From positions 1 through 64,000 of the forward strand of contig JAFGGG010000030.1 in the NCBI GenBank assembly GCA_016930675.1: a stretch of 64,000 bases of DNA. The letters run 5' to 3'. Under the pieces are notes generated by a model. That model had not been told where the DNA came from. It searched no databases and saw only the letters and a list, made by a program, of their open reading frames with translations. This stretch comes from Spirochaetales bacterium (GTDB lineage: Bacteria > Spirochaetota > Spirochaetia > SZUA-6 > RPPD01). Positions 27,235 through 35,932 of the stretch are shown one piece after another (position 1 is the first letter of the stretch; every line of letters starts with the position of its first letter). Made by a program: the position numbers and the translations under genes.

Positions 27235-28529
27235 AATAATTTCACGGACAGCTGTTTTTCATATACACTCAAAGAGTCTGTTCTGCGCAGAGCAACTGTT
27301 CTAAGTTGTTTCTCCCTATTTAAAATCCAAAAACCGGGCAGCGACACATGCGGGAGCGGTCGCAACAATGAAAAACGCATAGCGGCCGCATGTTTTGCGC
27401 TTGTTTGTGCGGGAGATCCTGCTACGGTTCTGAAAATCTGCACTTGTGATTCACGTAAATCCGAAACAAGTCGGGGCAGCTGAACATCATATGGAGTTGA
27501 AAAAATAAAAACCTCTCCCGGATGTGTAACGGGCATATGGTTGTTGGAATGATCATAGGCAAGAGTACTGAGAGATATGCTTAAACGTTCTATATCTTCT
27601 TCAGTTTCAATGGTTATCTTATCCTGACCGGTTATAATTTCAAAATTATAATCAGGATATGCTTGTTTTACGGCTTTCACAAACGAGAGCAGCCATCCTT
27701 TTATAACATTGAGGTGTACCAAGGACTCGATGGATTCTCTTGTTTGCGTGCGGTAGTTCCTTAAAAAGATTGTCAGCAAGCGGGTTTTTTCTTGCGTAAT
27801 GTGGGAAACTTTGGTTATTAAAGCGGCAAACCGCTCCGACGCCTTCCAATTTATATCGCGCAGCTTATCTCCCGCCATATATTCGCGCTGGTAATAGCGC
27901 TCTTCGCTGGTATCCTTTTTCCGGATGGTATCTTCCAGCCCGTCCATAGTTAATAAGGGGGTGTCTGCTTCCCACTGGATGAGCGGCGGCCGGACATAAA
28001 TCGTTCTTGGCATTGCCTTGGTAAAACGAGCCTGAGAAAGCCCCAGGATGTCCTTGATAAGCAGGTATCCCGCAGCCTGTAGTGAACCACAAAGAGGGAA
28101 GTAAAGTAAGAACTCAAGTTTTTCCGGCTGGCTTGAGGAGAACTCCCTGTAATATAAAAATGATTCCTTGGCCGCCACGTAAAAACGTCCTTTTAAGCGA
28201 AAATGGAGACGGAAAAAGGGCATTGTTCTTAATCCTTCACAGTAAACAACCTGTCGTTGATCCTCCGCTCCCGCATAAAGCGGCAGTGTGCTGTCCCATT
28301 CACAAGGTAGTTGTCTGCAGTTTTCGGCCTGGATCCGGGAGAGTAAAGCCGTTAATAAGAGGAGTATGAAAGCGGATACGGCCAGTACGAAACTGTAAGG
28401 ATTTAGATTTATGAAGGCGTCACTAAGCAGGATTACGGCGCATATTAATAAAACCGTGCCGGCTATGGTAAACGGATAGAAGTAGAGAAATCGTTTTGCT
28501 ATTTGATAAAATATATTCTTTTTAAGCAT
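27231..28529 (-). CDS. DUF58 domain protein
   Basis: Two N-terminal membrane helices (about 12-60) precede a cytoplasmic region with the DUF58 signature YMAGDKLRDINWKASERFAAL and a weak von Willebrand A-like fold after it. DUF58 proteins are standard partners of MoxR AAA ATPases and are thought to be remodelled by them. The gene lies six bases behind moxR and overlaps the transglutaminase gene by four bases, so the operon is tightly coupled. The biochemical role is unknown. Confidence 0.9.
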   Translation of the reverse strand: MLKKNIFYQIAKRFLYFYPFTIAGTVLLICAVILLSDAFINLNPYSFVLAVSAFILLLLTALLSRIQAENCRQLPCEWDSTLPLYAGAEDQRQVVYCEGLRTMPFFRLHFRLKGRFYVAAKESFLYYREFSSSQPEKLEFLLYFPLCGSLQAAGYLLIKDILGLSQARFTKAMPRTIYVRPPLIQWEADTPLLTMDGLEDTIRKKDTSEERYYQREYMAGDKLRDINWKASERFAALITKVSHITQEKTRLLTIFLRNYRTQTRESIESLVHLNVIKGWLLSFVKAVKQAYPDYNFEIITGQDKITIETEEDIERLSISLSTLAYDHSNNHMPVTHPGEVFIFSTPYDVQLPRLVSDLRESQVQIFRTVAGSPAQTSAKHAAAMRFSLLRPLPHVSLPGFWILNREKQLRTVALRRTDSLSVYEKQLSVKLL

Positions 28530-28535
28530 ATCAGC

Positions 28536-29567
28536 CTATGGCTTCTTTAAAAAATGCTTGCGGAAGGCATCTACCGGAACTGTTTTTATAATATCCGCAA
28601 GCACCTTTGCCGAGGGTTGAACAGGATCTTTCATAACCAATCGATGCGCTATGGCGTGGATAAGTATCTCCTGAATGTAATCCATTGTGACAAAGGTTTC
28701 CCCGCGAATCAACGCCAACGCTCGTGCCAGGCGTGACACTTTTACTCCGGTACGAGGACTTGCGCCCATTATAATCTCGGGATGCACTCGGGTTTTTTTA
28801 ACGCAGGCAACAATATAATCAACAATATCAGGATGAATTTCAATGTTGTCAACCAAAGACTGCCATTCAAGCAGCTCATCCGAGTCTATCACCGGCGAAA
28901 AATATTTCCAGCCGTCGAGTCTTCCATGCTGCTTGATTATTTCGGCCTCATCAGCCGCCCCGGGGAAACCGATCGATAATTGCAGCATAAACCTGTCAAG
29001 TTGGGGAGCGGGCAGCGGGAACAAATGCGCGCCCTTTAAATTCATGGTCGCGATAATGAAAAAAGGATCGGGTAGAAAAAAGGTTTTACCCTCGATCGTT
29101 ATTGTGTTCTCCTCCATTGCTTGGAAAAAACTCCCCTGTGTTTTTGGGGTAAGTAAATTTATTTCATCACAGAGTACAAAATGAGCAAAAATCGGACCCT
29201 GCATGAAAATAAAAGCATTACCGGAACTGTCAGGTCTGTTGTACCCCAAGATATCTTGTGGGAGGAGGTCAACAGTACATTGAATTCTGTTGAAGGGTTC
29301 TACCTTAATTGTGGTTTTCGTCTGTTGTTTTGCCTTCCAGTTAATAGAGCCGGCCAGAGCTCTTGCCAATGAGGTTTTTCCTACACCGTGCGAATCGGCA
29401 AGCAGTACATGGCCGCCTGCTATTTTGGCTGCTAATAAATATTCAAGCTTAACCGTGTCAATATAAATAACCGATTTTATATTGCCGATAAGCTGGGACA
29501 CTTTTGTTTTTACCTGCTTTGCTTTCGCGCTGGTTAGTGGTTTGGTTTTTGGGAGTGGTCTGTTCAT
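28536..29567 (-). CDS. MoxR-family AAA+ ATPase
   Basis: This AAA+ chaperone-like ATPase has a Walker A (ADSHGVGKTS, about 58-66), Walker B (HFVLCDEINL) and the MoxR sensor 1 region (PFFIIATMNL), followed by the family lid domain (GASPRTGVKVSRLARALAL). MoxR proteins use ATP to activate or assemble partner complexes, often with VWA or DUF58 proteins, and the next gene encodes DUF58. The Walker A has SHGVGKT instead of the usual PPGTGKT, which preserves the essential GKT. No clear ribosome binding site is seen. Confidence 0.94.
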   Translation of the reverse strand: MNRPLPKTKPLTSAKAKQVKTKVSQLIGNIKSVIYIDTVKLEYLLAAKIAGGHVLLADSHGVGKTSLARALAGSINWKAKQQTKTTIKVEPFNRIQCTVDLLPQDILGYNRPDSSGNAFIFMQGPIFAHFVLCDEINLLTPKTQGSFFQAMEENTITIEGKTFFLPDPFFIIATMNLKGAHLFPLPAPQLDRFMLQLSIGFPGAADEAEIIKQHGRLDGWKYFSPVIDSDELLEWQSLVDNIEIHPDIVDYIVACVKKTRVHPEIIMGASPRTGVKVSRLARALALIRGETFVTMDYIQEILIHAIAHRLVMKDPVQPSAKVLADIIKTVPVDAFRKHFLKKP

Positions 29568-29618
29568 ACTAACTAATATAGAGAGTTTTTAAAAAAAGGG
29601 CAAAAGAAATTTATTGAT

Positions 29619-29710
29619 AGCACTTCTCATTTTGTACATTTTAATACGTCTTGGATTGGTCGCATTATTATAAACCAAGAAATATATAATCGAGCAAAAT
29701 GAGAAGTGCT
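29619..29710. repeat. 92-base element with perfect 16-base inverted termini
   Basis: AGCACTTCTCATTTTG (29619-29634) and its exact reverse complement (29695-29710) enclose 60 bases. Inside, TCTTGG and CCAAGA form a second perfect stem. No target-site duplication is obvious. It lies between the divergent moxR and SH3b lipoprotein genes. It could be a MITE-like remnant, a structured RNA or a bidirectional regulatory hairpin. Confidence 0.65.
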
Positions 29711-29821
29711 CTTATATGTATACTTTGGCAGGCAATTTTAAATTTATTCTACTTGAACTTCAGCGAGTAATTAGTCACAATGTAAGGGTAATATACCAAA
29801 GACTATAACACGGAGAGATGT

Positions 29822-30463
29822 ATGCAAAACCTGAAGTATCTCGTCATGCTGACTTTTGTTCTATTTCTAATGGCATGCCCCGGCAGTGAAGAGAGCCCCA
29901 AAGAAGAAGAGGCAATTGTCTATACGGGCAAAGCTCAACCGCGCTGGGTTAACGCGACAGCAGGTTTGCGCATCAGAAATCAGGCAAGTCTTGACGGAGA
30001 GGTGATTGGCGCCATACCCTATGCTGAAAAGGTTATGCTGCTTTATGAAGAAGAACAAATAGAAACCATAGATAATACAAAAGGGAAATGGAGTAAAATA
30101 CGTTGGCAGGAGAAAGAAGGCTGGGTTTTCGGCGGATTTTTACAAAAAGAAGAAATAACGATTACCGAAACGGAAGAACCGAAGATGAAGCTTTCAGGCA
30201 GATATGATTTGATTGACGATCCTTACCATACCCAATATATAGATTTTAAAAACGACACGACATGTATTTATATTCTTAATTTTTGTCAAGGATTTGGAGC
30301 GGAAACCGGTACATATAAAATTGAAGAGGATCATGTGCTTATCCATGGTATTGAATTAAAGTGTAAAATACTTTCGCCATATGAATTAGAGATAATTGAA
30401 AACGCGGAGGTTTTTTCCTGTTATAACTTGGAAAACGGAACTCGCTTAGTAAAGAATAAATAA
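29822..30463 (+). CDS. SH3b-domain lipoprotein
   Basis: A lipobox (FLMAC, Cys about residue 19) anchors the protein. An SH3b domain follows (about 40-115; TAGLRIRNQASLDGEVIGAIPY and GWVFGGFLQ). The C-terminal part (about 125-213) is a small beta-rich domain that appears to be a separate lipocalin-like or META-like unit. The SH3b part is related to the tandem genes at 12.6-14.1 kb but is more diverged. GGAGAG precedes the ATG. It is followed by the stand-alone glycogen synthase gene, probably by chance. Confidence 0.82.
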   Translation: MQNLKYLVMLTFVLFLMACPGSEESPKEEEAIVYTGKAQPRWVNATAGLRIRNQASLDGEVIGAIPYAEKVMLLYEEEQIETIDNTKGKWSKIRWQEKEGWVFGGFLQKEEITITETEEPKMKLSGRYDLIDDPYHTQYIDFKNDTTCIYILNFCQGFGAETGTYKIEEDHVLIHGIELKCKILSPYELEIIENAEVFSCYNLENGTRLVKNK

Positions 30464-30509
30464 TAAGAATACAGATATTTGTGGCTCATGAAGTGATGAT
30501 TGAAAGAGT

Positions 30510-32396
30510 ATGAATAAAAAGAGCATTCCGACTAAACAGAAAACCAAAGAAAAAAAGACTAAAACCGCTGCCGGGAGTAAAAGTAAAGTACATTCAGCGA
30601 AACCTATCTTAATTGAAGTTGCCTGGGAAGTCTGCAACCAAATAGGCGGAATTTATACGGTTATTCGCTCCAAAATACCGGCTGTCATTGAACACTGGCA
30701 GGATGACTACTGTTTGGTAGGACCGTATTTTCCCTATACAATTGGAGGAGAGTTTGAGGAAACAAAGGAACCGGCGAGCCCGTTTTTCAATACTGTTGCG
30801 GCCTTAAAAAAACGCGGATTTGATATACGCTTCGGACGATGGTTGGTTACCGGAAGACCTCAGGTGGTACTGATTAATCCGGAGACACTTCTTCATCAAT
30901 TAGCGGAAATAAAGGAAGCAATGTGGCAGAAGCACGGTATTGACTGTTCCCGCGGGGGAGAGCTTCTGGAACAGGCAATCACTTTCGGATTTGTGCTAAA
31001 ATTTTTTTTTCAAACCGTATGTAAAAATATTGATCCGAAAAAAAGCATTACAGCTCACTTTCATGAATGGTTGACTGCTGTTTGTATTCCAGAGCTTCGT
31101 CAAGAACCTCTTCCTATCGCTATGGTTTTTACTACCCATGCTACTCTGCTCGGGCGCTACATCGCGCCTCATGATCAGGATTTTTATGTTAAAATTCCCA
31201 ATATCAAGTGGCAGAGTGAAGCGGAGAAATATAATATTAAGGCCCAGGTCCAGATAGAAAGAGCAGCCAGTAAAGCATGTCACTGCTTTACTACAGTAAG
31301 CCAGGTTACAACTCCCGAATGCATGCAATTTCTGGACAGAAAGCCGGATTTCATCCTGCCGAACGGATTGAATATTGAACGGTTCGTTGCTCTTCATGAA
31401 TTTCAGAATTTGCATCAGCAGTACAAACAGATGATCCATCAGTTTGTGGTAGGGCATTTTTTCCCCAGTTACAGTTTTGATTTGGAGAACACGCTGTACT
31501 TTTTTATAGCCGGACGATTCGAATACCGCAACAAAGGATTTGATCTTACGCTTGAGGCCTTACATCTGTTAAACCAGCGCCTTAAAAAAAGTTCTCTTCC
31601 GGTTACGGTCGTGATGTTTTTTATCAGCAAACGCCCTTATCATACCATCAATCCGGTTGTACTTCATTCTCAGATTTTAACCGAGGAAATCCGCAATACC
31701 TGTAATTCCATTCTCGGAGAAATCGATAAACGTCTGTTTTATGCCGTGACTGAAGGTTTAGAACAAAAACTCCCGCCGCTTAATGATTTTGTTGATGATT
31801 ATTGGAAGCTGCGGTTGCGCCGCACTCTCCACTCCTGGAAAACCGAGAGACTACCCATTGTGGTGACTCATAATCTACAGGATGACACGAACGACGAGAT
31901 CCTTAGTTTTTTACGGTCCGCTCAGTTAGTGAATAAAATCGACGACAGAGTTAAGATTGTCTACCATCCTGATTTTATTTCCGCGGTTAATCCGCTTTTA
32001 AGTATGGATTACGGTCAGTTTGTACGGGGCTGTCATCTGGGGATCTTTCCCAGCTTTTATGAGCCGTGGGGCTATACTCCCATGGAGTGTGTTGCTAACG
32101 GAATTCCTACCATTACTTCAGATCTATCCGGTTTCGGGGATTATGTGCAGAGGAGTATAAAGAATCATGAGGCGGATGGAATCTGGGTGATTAAGCGGCG
32201 CGGAAAAACTTATAAGGAAGCGGTTGCAGAACTCAGCTCCTGTCTTTACTCAATCTGTACCCAAACCCGCAGAGAACGCATCGCTTTGAGAAATGCCGTT
32301 GAAAAAAGATCATCACACTTTGATTGGCATAATCTGATTGATAATTATTTGAACGCTTATAAGTATGCTAAAAATGTCTTAAATTCCGGAAGTTGA
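30510..32396 (+). CDS. GT3-type glycogen synthase, stand-alone
   Basis: This 628-residue protein is a paralogue of the N-terminal half of the fusion at 14845. After a lysine-rich 35-residue N-terminal extension it shows IEVAWEVCNQIGGIYTVIRS, HFHEWLTA, FTTHATLLGRY and the donor site YEPWGYTPMECVANGIP. The eukaryote-like family normally uses UDP-glucose to elongate glycogen; donor choice here is unknown. Having two synthases suggests division of labour, for example between priming and elongation. The Shine-Dalgarno site is weak. It converges on the gene ending at 32512, with a hairpin between. Confidence 0.9.
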   Translation: MNKKSIPTKQKTKEKKTKTAAGSKSKVHSAKPILIEVAWEVCNQIGGIYTVIRSKIPAVIEHWQDDYCLVGPYFPYTIGGEFEETKEPASPFFNTVAALKKRGFDIRFGRWLVTGRPQVVLINPETLLHQLAEIKEAMWQKHGIDCSRGGELLEQAITFGFVLKFFFQTVCKNIDPKKSITAHFHEWLTAVCIPELRQEPLPIAMVFTTHATLLGRYIAPHDQDFYVKIPNIKWQSEAEKYNIKAQVQIERAASKACHCFTTVSQVTTPECMQFLDRKPDFILPNGLNIERFVALHEFQNLHQQYKQMIHQFVVGHFFPSYSFDLENTLYFFIAGRFEYRNKGFDLTLEALHLLNQRLKKSSLPVTVVMFFISKRPYHTINPVVLHSQILTEEIRNTCNSILGEIDKRLFYAVTEGLEQKLPPLNDFVDDYWKLRLRRTLHSWKTERLPIVVTHNLQDDTNDEILSFLRSAQLVNKIDDRVKIVYHPDFISAVNPLLSMDYGQFVRGCHLGIFPSFYEPWGYTPMECVANGIPTITSDLSGFGDYVQRSIKNHEADGIWVIKRRGKTYKEAVAELSSCLYSICTQTRRERIALRNAVEKRSSHFDWHNLIDNYLNAYKYAKNVLNSGS

Positions 32397-32428
32397 TATT
32401 TGAAAACATGAGAGTTCTAATAATGTTT

Positions 32429-32490
32429 GCTCACGGATTTTCACGGATTGATTTATTCAGATCCGTTTTTTTATGTGTTCATCCGTGAGC
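32429..32490. terminator. Nested inverted repeat between convergent genes
   Basis: GCTCACGGAT (32429-32438) pairs perfectly with ATCCGTGAGC (32481-32490), and an inner ACGGAT/ATCCGT pair (32443-32448, 32461-32466) adds a second stem. Each arm holds tandem CACGGAT units. Its position between the convergent 30510 and 32512 genes suggests a bidirectional terminator, though its sequence resembles the dispersed intergenic repeats at 174 and 35763. Confidence 0.5.
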
Positions 32491-32511
32491 TTTATAAAAT
32501 ATCCCGCTATG

Positions 32512-33054
32512 CTATTTCTCTTCTATGTTGGAATAGCGAATGCTTTTAATTATTTCTTCAACAATATGTTCGTAGGAGTTCAAGGATTCGGGAGGATGGT
32601 AAATGCATCCTACCAGATATACCAAATCGCCGTCTAGCAGAAAATAAAATACACAATGACAGTTGTCGGTCTGTTCGTAAAATTCCGCTACCAGCCACTC
32701 TTTGCCAAACCACTCTATATTTTTTACGGATTTTTCCTCGATTGAATCATCATTGTTTTTAAGTGCTTCCCAAACATCTTTATTGGATTGCGGCATTTCC
32801 TCAATACTCATATTTTCGATCGGTGTGATAAACAGGGCAATTCCTGCGCCGTCTTCTTCGAAATTGAAAAAATCAGGTATGGACGAGATGATTGCTCCCA
32901 ATTCGATTTCTTCAATCTCCCAATCCGTGGGAAAGGAAAGTGAAAAGCCGAGTTCCTCATGCGTATATGCCGTGGATTCACCTGCAAAAAGACCGAACGC
33001 TGTAAAACAAAGCACAATCATGAGTACTATTAATTTGTTCACATAATATTTCAT
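32512..33054 (-). CDS. Exported single-domain protein (PsbP/DUF1795-like)
   Basis: A signal peptide (about 1-25, ending LFA) precedes one globular domain that starts with ELGFSLSFPTDWEIEE. This FxxxYPxxW-type opening is typical of PsbP-like and DUF1795 proteins. It is a paralogue of the two-domain protein at 35933, matching its second half best (SLDEMPQ/SIEEMPQ, WLVAEF/WLYVEF). The function is unknown; a periplasmic or surface location is likely. I prefer the ATG at 33054, eight bases after AAAGG, to the one at 33069. An extended -10 (TGCTATAGT) is at about 33088-33096 on the minus strand. Confidence 0.75.
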   Translation of the reverse strand: MKYYVNKLIVLMIVLCFTAFGLFAGESTAYTHEELGFSLSFPTDWEIEEIELGAIISSIPDFFNFEEDGAGIALFITPIENMSIEEMPQSNKDVWEALKNNDDSIEEKSVKNIEWFGKEWLVAEFYEQTDNCHCVFYFLLDGDLVYLVGCIYHPPESLNSYEHIVEEIIKSIRYSNIEEK

Positions 33055-33126
33055 ATAGGCACCTTTCATATTAATTTCTTATAACATACTATAGCACGTT
33101 TTATCAATAATAACCTTAAGTAGAAG

Positions 33127-33157
33127 AAAAAGCCGCCGCTGGAGGCGGCGCTTTTTA
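33127..33157 (-). terminator. Rho-independent terminator after the GH116 gene
   Basis: On the minus strand a GC-rich hairpin (CGCCGCC paired with GGCGGC, loop TCCAG) flanked by A and T runs ends in a T-rich stretch. It begins about 14 bases after the GH116 stop codon, so it likely ends that transcript and insulates the downstream gene. Confidence 0.8.
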
Positions 33158-33170
33158 GGCAATCAGGATT

Positions 33171-35612
33171 TTATCTGCTTTTAAAAGCATGTTCCATGGC
33201 CCAGATGCTTAAGGGCCGCATATAGATTGCTGCTCTGTAATCTCCGTTCTGAATATAACTTTCAGGTGTTCTGAACCAATACCCACGATTATACACAACA
33301 TTGTATACTCCCCAGGCGGTTCTCCATGCCTGTTCCTGCATTCCTCTGTGAAGCATTAACGCGGCCAGCGCGTATGTTGTTCCTGTCCATACTTCCTGTG
33401 ACTGCTCGCAGGAGGTGTCCACTTCACCGTCGGGACGCATACCGTTAACCGCACCCATGAATCCGTTTTTGAATTTCAGTACATTGTATTCATAAATAGT
33501 ACGCAGCGCGGTATCTATATGCGCGATATCGGTTATGGGATCAAGTCCCGTAGCGTCGGCATACCATTGTCCCGCCAGCTGATCGGCCATAATACTGTTA
33601 TGGTAAATACTGTTGCTGCTGTCAAAATTATAGTATGTTCCGTTCCACAGGCTTTCTTCCAAAGCCTTCCTGCTTGTTTCAAGCCACCCGGTGTACAGTT
33701 TAACGTGAGCGGTGTCATTCATAAGCCGTCCCATTTCAATCGCCGCTTCCAAAGCCGCGATCCAGAGCCCTCCCGTATAGGCGCTGTCACCTGTCATGGT
33801 CCAGTTGTCGTAGGTTTGATCGGGAAGACCGGCATGGTCGGGGAGATGGTTGCCATTGCTGTCGAAGTTATGAAGATATTCAAGTGATGCTATTACAGCG
33901 GGCCAGCAGTATGCGACAATGGTTCGGTCCTGCATGAAGCTGTAATCTCTATAGACCTGTAAAACGAATTTGCTGTTTAGGTCTTTCCATATATTAATAT
34001 CCCGCCAGTTATAGGCATTGGGGCGCAGCCAGGGATCTTCAACCGGTGATCCGAGATCGTGGGGTATGGCGCCCGGTTTTTTTCGGATAGCGTGTTCTTT
34101 GGTGGATTCAACTGTAAACAATGTTTTATCCTCGGACTGTACGGTGTCCGCAAAATCTCTTATTATGCTTTTTTCGATTTCAGGCCACAGCATAGCGAGG
34201 GCAAATGATGCGTAAAAATGAACATCGAAGGTGTTGTAAAAAGGATAGTCGTATGTTTCCAGATAACAAAAATGTCCTGTGCCTTTCTCAGACGGACCAT
34301 GCGTCACCTGGCCGTTCTCCCATGCCGAACCGCCGTCAGCAAGAAAGTATAGTTCGTTAAATAAAGCGCACTTAAACCATTCCGGACGCTCGGAATCGTT
34401 AAGTATAGGAGCCTGCCAGTTATCGATAGACTGTTCCCATTCAGGATACTGCTTCAAAGCATCTATCGCTATCTTGTCTGCAGCCTTTCCGCTTGTTCCG
34501 TAAAAGCGTGTGTAGCGCTTATACCATTGGGTACCGGATTTAAATTCCATAACCGGAAAATCCCAGGCAAGAGTAAAGGCGATTTTTTTTGATTCATTGG
34601 GCTTAAGAGTCATGGTTACCACCAGCGCGGCGCCGATCTGTTCTCCGGGTGCCGACGGTTTATTGTTATTTATATTTGCCAGTACACCGTCATCCGCAAA
34701 ATCATTCCACAGGTCTTTATCCTTTTTAGCGTCAAACCGGGTTCTGTAGGAAATAGTAGTATCCTTTTCCTGTTTTGTCATTATGGCAAAGGAACCGTCC
34801 CGTTCGTTTGGAAGCGTATCTTTTTTCTTGGTTAAGACTATGCCTTGGTAATAAGTAGTTCCCTGACCCTGTTCCACCACTGCAACATGTTCATTATAAT
34901 TACCGCCGGTTATATGTTTATTCCACTCAAAACCTATCAGATTCTGCCAGGAAAACATCACGCTGGTGGTTACTTCCTGCGCCGAAGGATTTTTTATCTC
35001 CCATTCGAAAACAGCAACCGGATAACTGGTTTCCTTGTAATTTCCCGGTATCACGGGAGAAAATTGCTTTTGTACCAACTCAAGCGGAAGTTCGTCCCAG
35101 TGATATACATACCAGGATTTGGGGTAGAGGGCGTAATACGTACCGGCTTGTGCGCGCATGTCCCAGTTCCATGCGGAGAGGTCCGCCGGTTTATATGGTG
35201 AAAGAACGTGCGCCTGTTTGGTACTGCCGTCGTCCGTATACAGAGAAAACTGACAGGCAGGAATGGGTTTGTAGGTATGGGAGCCGATATCCAAATGCCA
35301 CCTTGAGAAATCCCCTCTATATGATCTTCCTATCGATCCTGCACCGATACCTCCGAGCGGTGCCCCGGCCCAGACCGGATCGTCGACCACATGCCAGGTA
35401 TAGGGCTTACCCGCTTCTTCACACGCCATTCCCATACTGCGAGCCCACGCTGCTTCCGGAACCGAGGACGGCCGTTCCCTGGCAAGAGCCTCCGCATCAG
35501 TACAGGTCGCTATGCCTTTTACATCCTGGGATCCGGATGCATCGGATTTACAGGACGAACTGAATGTTAGTACAGCGATTAAACAAAGTAGTAGAAATAA
35601 TTGCCTTTTCAT
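33171..35612 (-). CDS. GH116 (GBA2-type) beta-glycosidase lipoprotein
   Basis: This 813-residue lipoprotein (lipobox TFSSSC, Cys about 21) has the GH116 N-terminal beta-sandwich (GAPLGGIGAGSIGRSYRGDF) and the (alpha/alpha)6 catalytic domain. The nucleophile Glu is in FCYLETYDYPFYN (about 450) and the acid/base Asp in LPDQTYDNW (about 602), matching bacterial beta-glucosidase/xylosidase members. Export plus lipid anchoring suggests it trims beta-linked oligosaccharides at the envelope. It lies close to the GH94 phosphorylases, which would process the products. GGAGA precedes the ATG and a strong terminator follows. Confidence 0.92.
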   Translation of the reverse strand: MKRQLFLLLCLIAVLTFSSSCKSDASGSQDVKGIATCTDAEALARERPSSVPEAAWARSMGMACEEAGKPYTWHVVDDPVWAGAPLGGIGAGSIGRSYRGDFSRWHLDIGSHTYKPIPACQFSLYTDDGSTKQAHVLSPYKPADLSAWNWDMRAQAGTYYALYPKSWYVYHWDELPLELVQKQFSPVIPGNYKETSYPVAVFEWEIKNPSAQEVTTSVMFSWQNLIGFEWNKHITGGNYNEHVAVVEQGQGTTYYQGIVLTKKKDTLPNERDGSFAIMTKQEKDTTISYRTRFDAKKDKDLWNDFADDGVLANINNNKPSAPGEQIGAALVVTMTLKPNESKKIAFTLAWDFPVMEFKSGTQWYKRYTRFYGTSGKAADKIAIDALKQYPEWEQSIDNWQAPILNDSERPEWFKCALFNELYFLADGGSAWENGQVTHGPSEKGTGHFCYLETYDYPFYNTFDVHFYASFALAMLWPEIEKSIIRDFADTVQSEDKTLFTVESTKEHAIRKKPGAIPHDLGSPVEDPWLRPNAYNWRDINIWKDLNSKFVLQVYRDYSFMQDRTIVAYCWPAVIASLEYLHNFDSNGNHLPDHAGLPDQTYDNWTMTGDSAYTGGLWIAALEAAIEMGRLMNDTAHVKLYTGWLETSRKALEESLWNGTYYNFDSSNSIYHNSIMADQLAGQWYADATGLDPITDIAHIDTALRTIYEYNVLKFKNGFMGAVNGMRPDGEVDTSCEQSQEVWTGTTYALAALMLHRGMQEQAWRTAWGVYNVVYNRGYWFRTPESYIQNGDYRAAIYMRPLSIWAMEHAFKSR

Positions 35613-35762
35613 TTTTTCTCCTTATACGCGCGTATCATAAAGAGGACACAGCATGATGTCAAGTTTTTTTGCTAATTTTTTAGCAAAAAAACTTATTAAG
35701 AGAGGCGAACCATATAAATGAAAATATTTTTTAAATTTTAAAATGGGACTGTCGGAAAAATA

Positions 35763-35881
35763 AAATATCTCTCAAGGAGCACGCGGAGATCACGGAGAAA
35801 TAAATATTCATATTGAGTTTTGCAATTTCATCTATTTATTTGATTATCTTTATCCTCCGTGAACTCTGTGAGAGATTTATT
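35763..35881. repeat. Long imperfect inverted repeat with tandem GGAG-rich arms
   Basis: The left arm (35763-35805) contains three spaced GGAG units (CGCGGAGATCACGGAG). The right arm (about 35850-35881) holds the complementary TCCTCCGTGAACTCTGTG followed by AGAGATTTATTT. In the loop, bases 35813-35838 repeat almost exactly at 60756-60781. It fills the 320-base gap 35613-35932 between the GH116 start and the end of the upstream gene, where I see no ORF worth calling. Confidence 0.6.
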
Positions 35882-35932
35882 TGACAGCCTCAAATGACGT
35901 TAAAGTAATGGTATTTTTTTGATGGCCGTGCC

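Noticed and set aside
33088-33096. Another copy of the palindromic regulatory element before the gene at 32512
   Set aside because: The similarity (TGCTATAGTATG) is better explained as an extended -10 promoter and lacks the inverted half.
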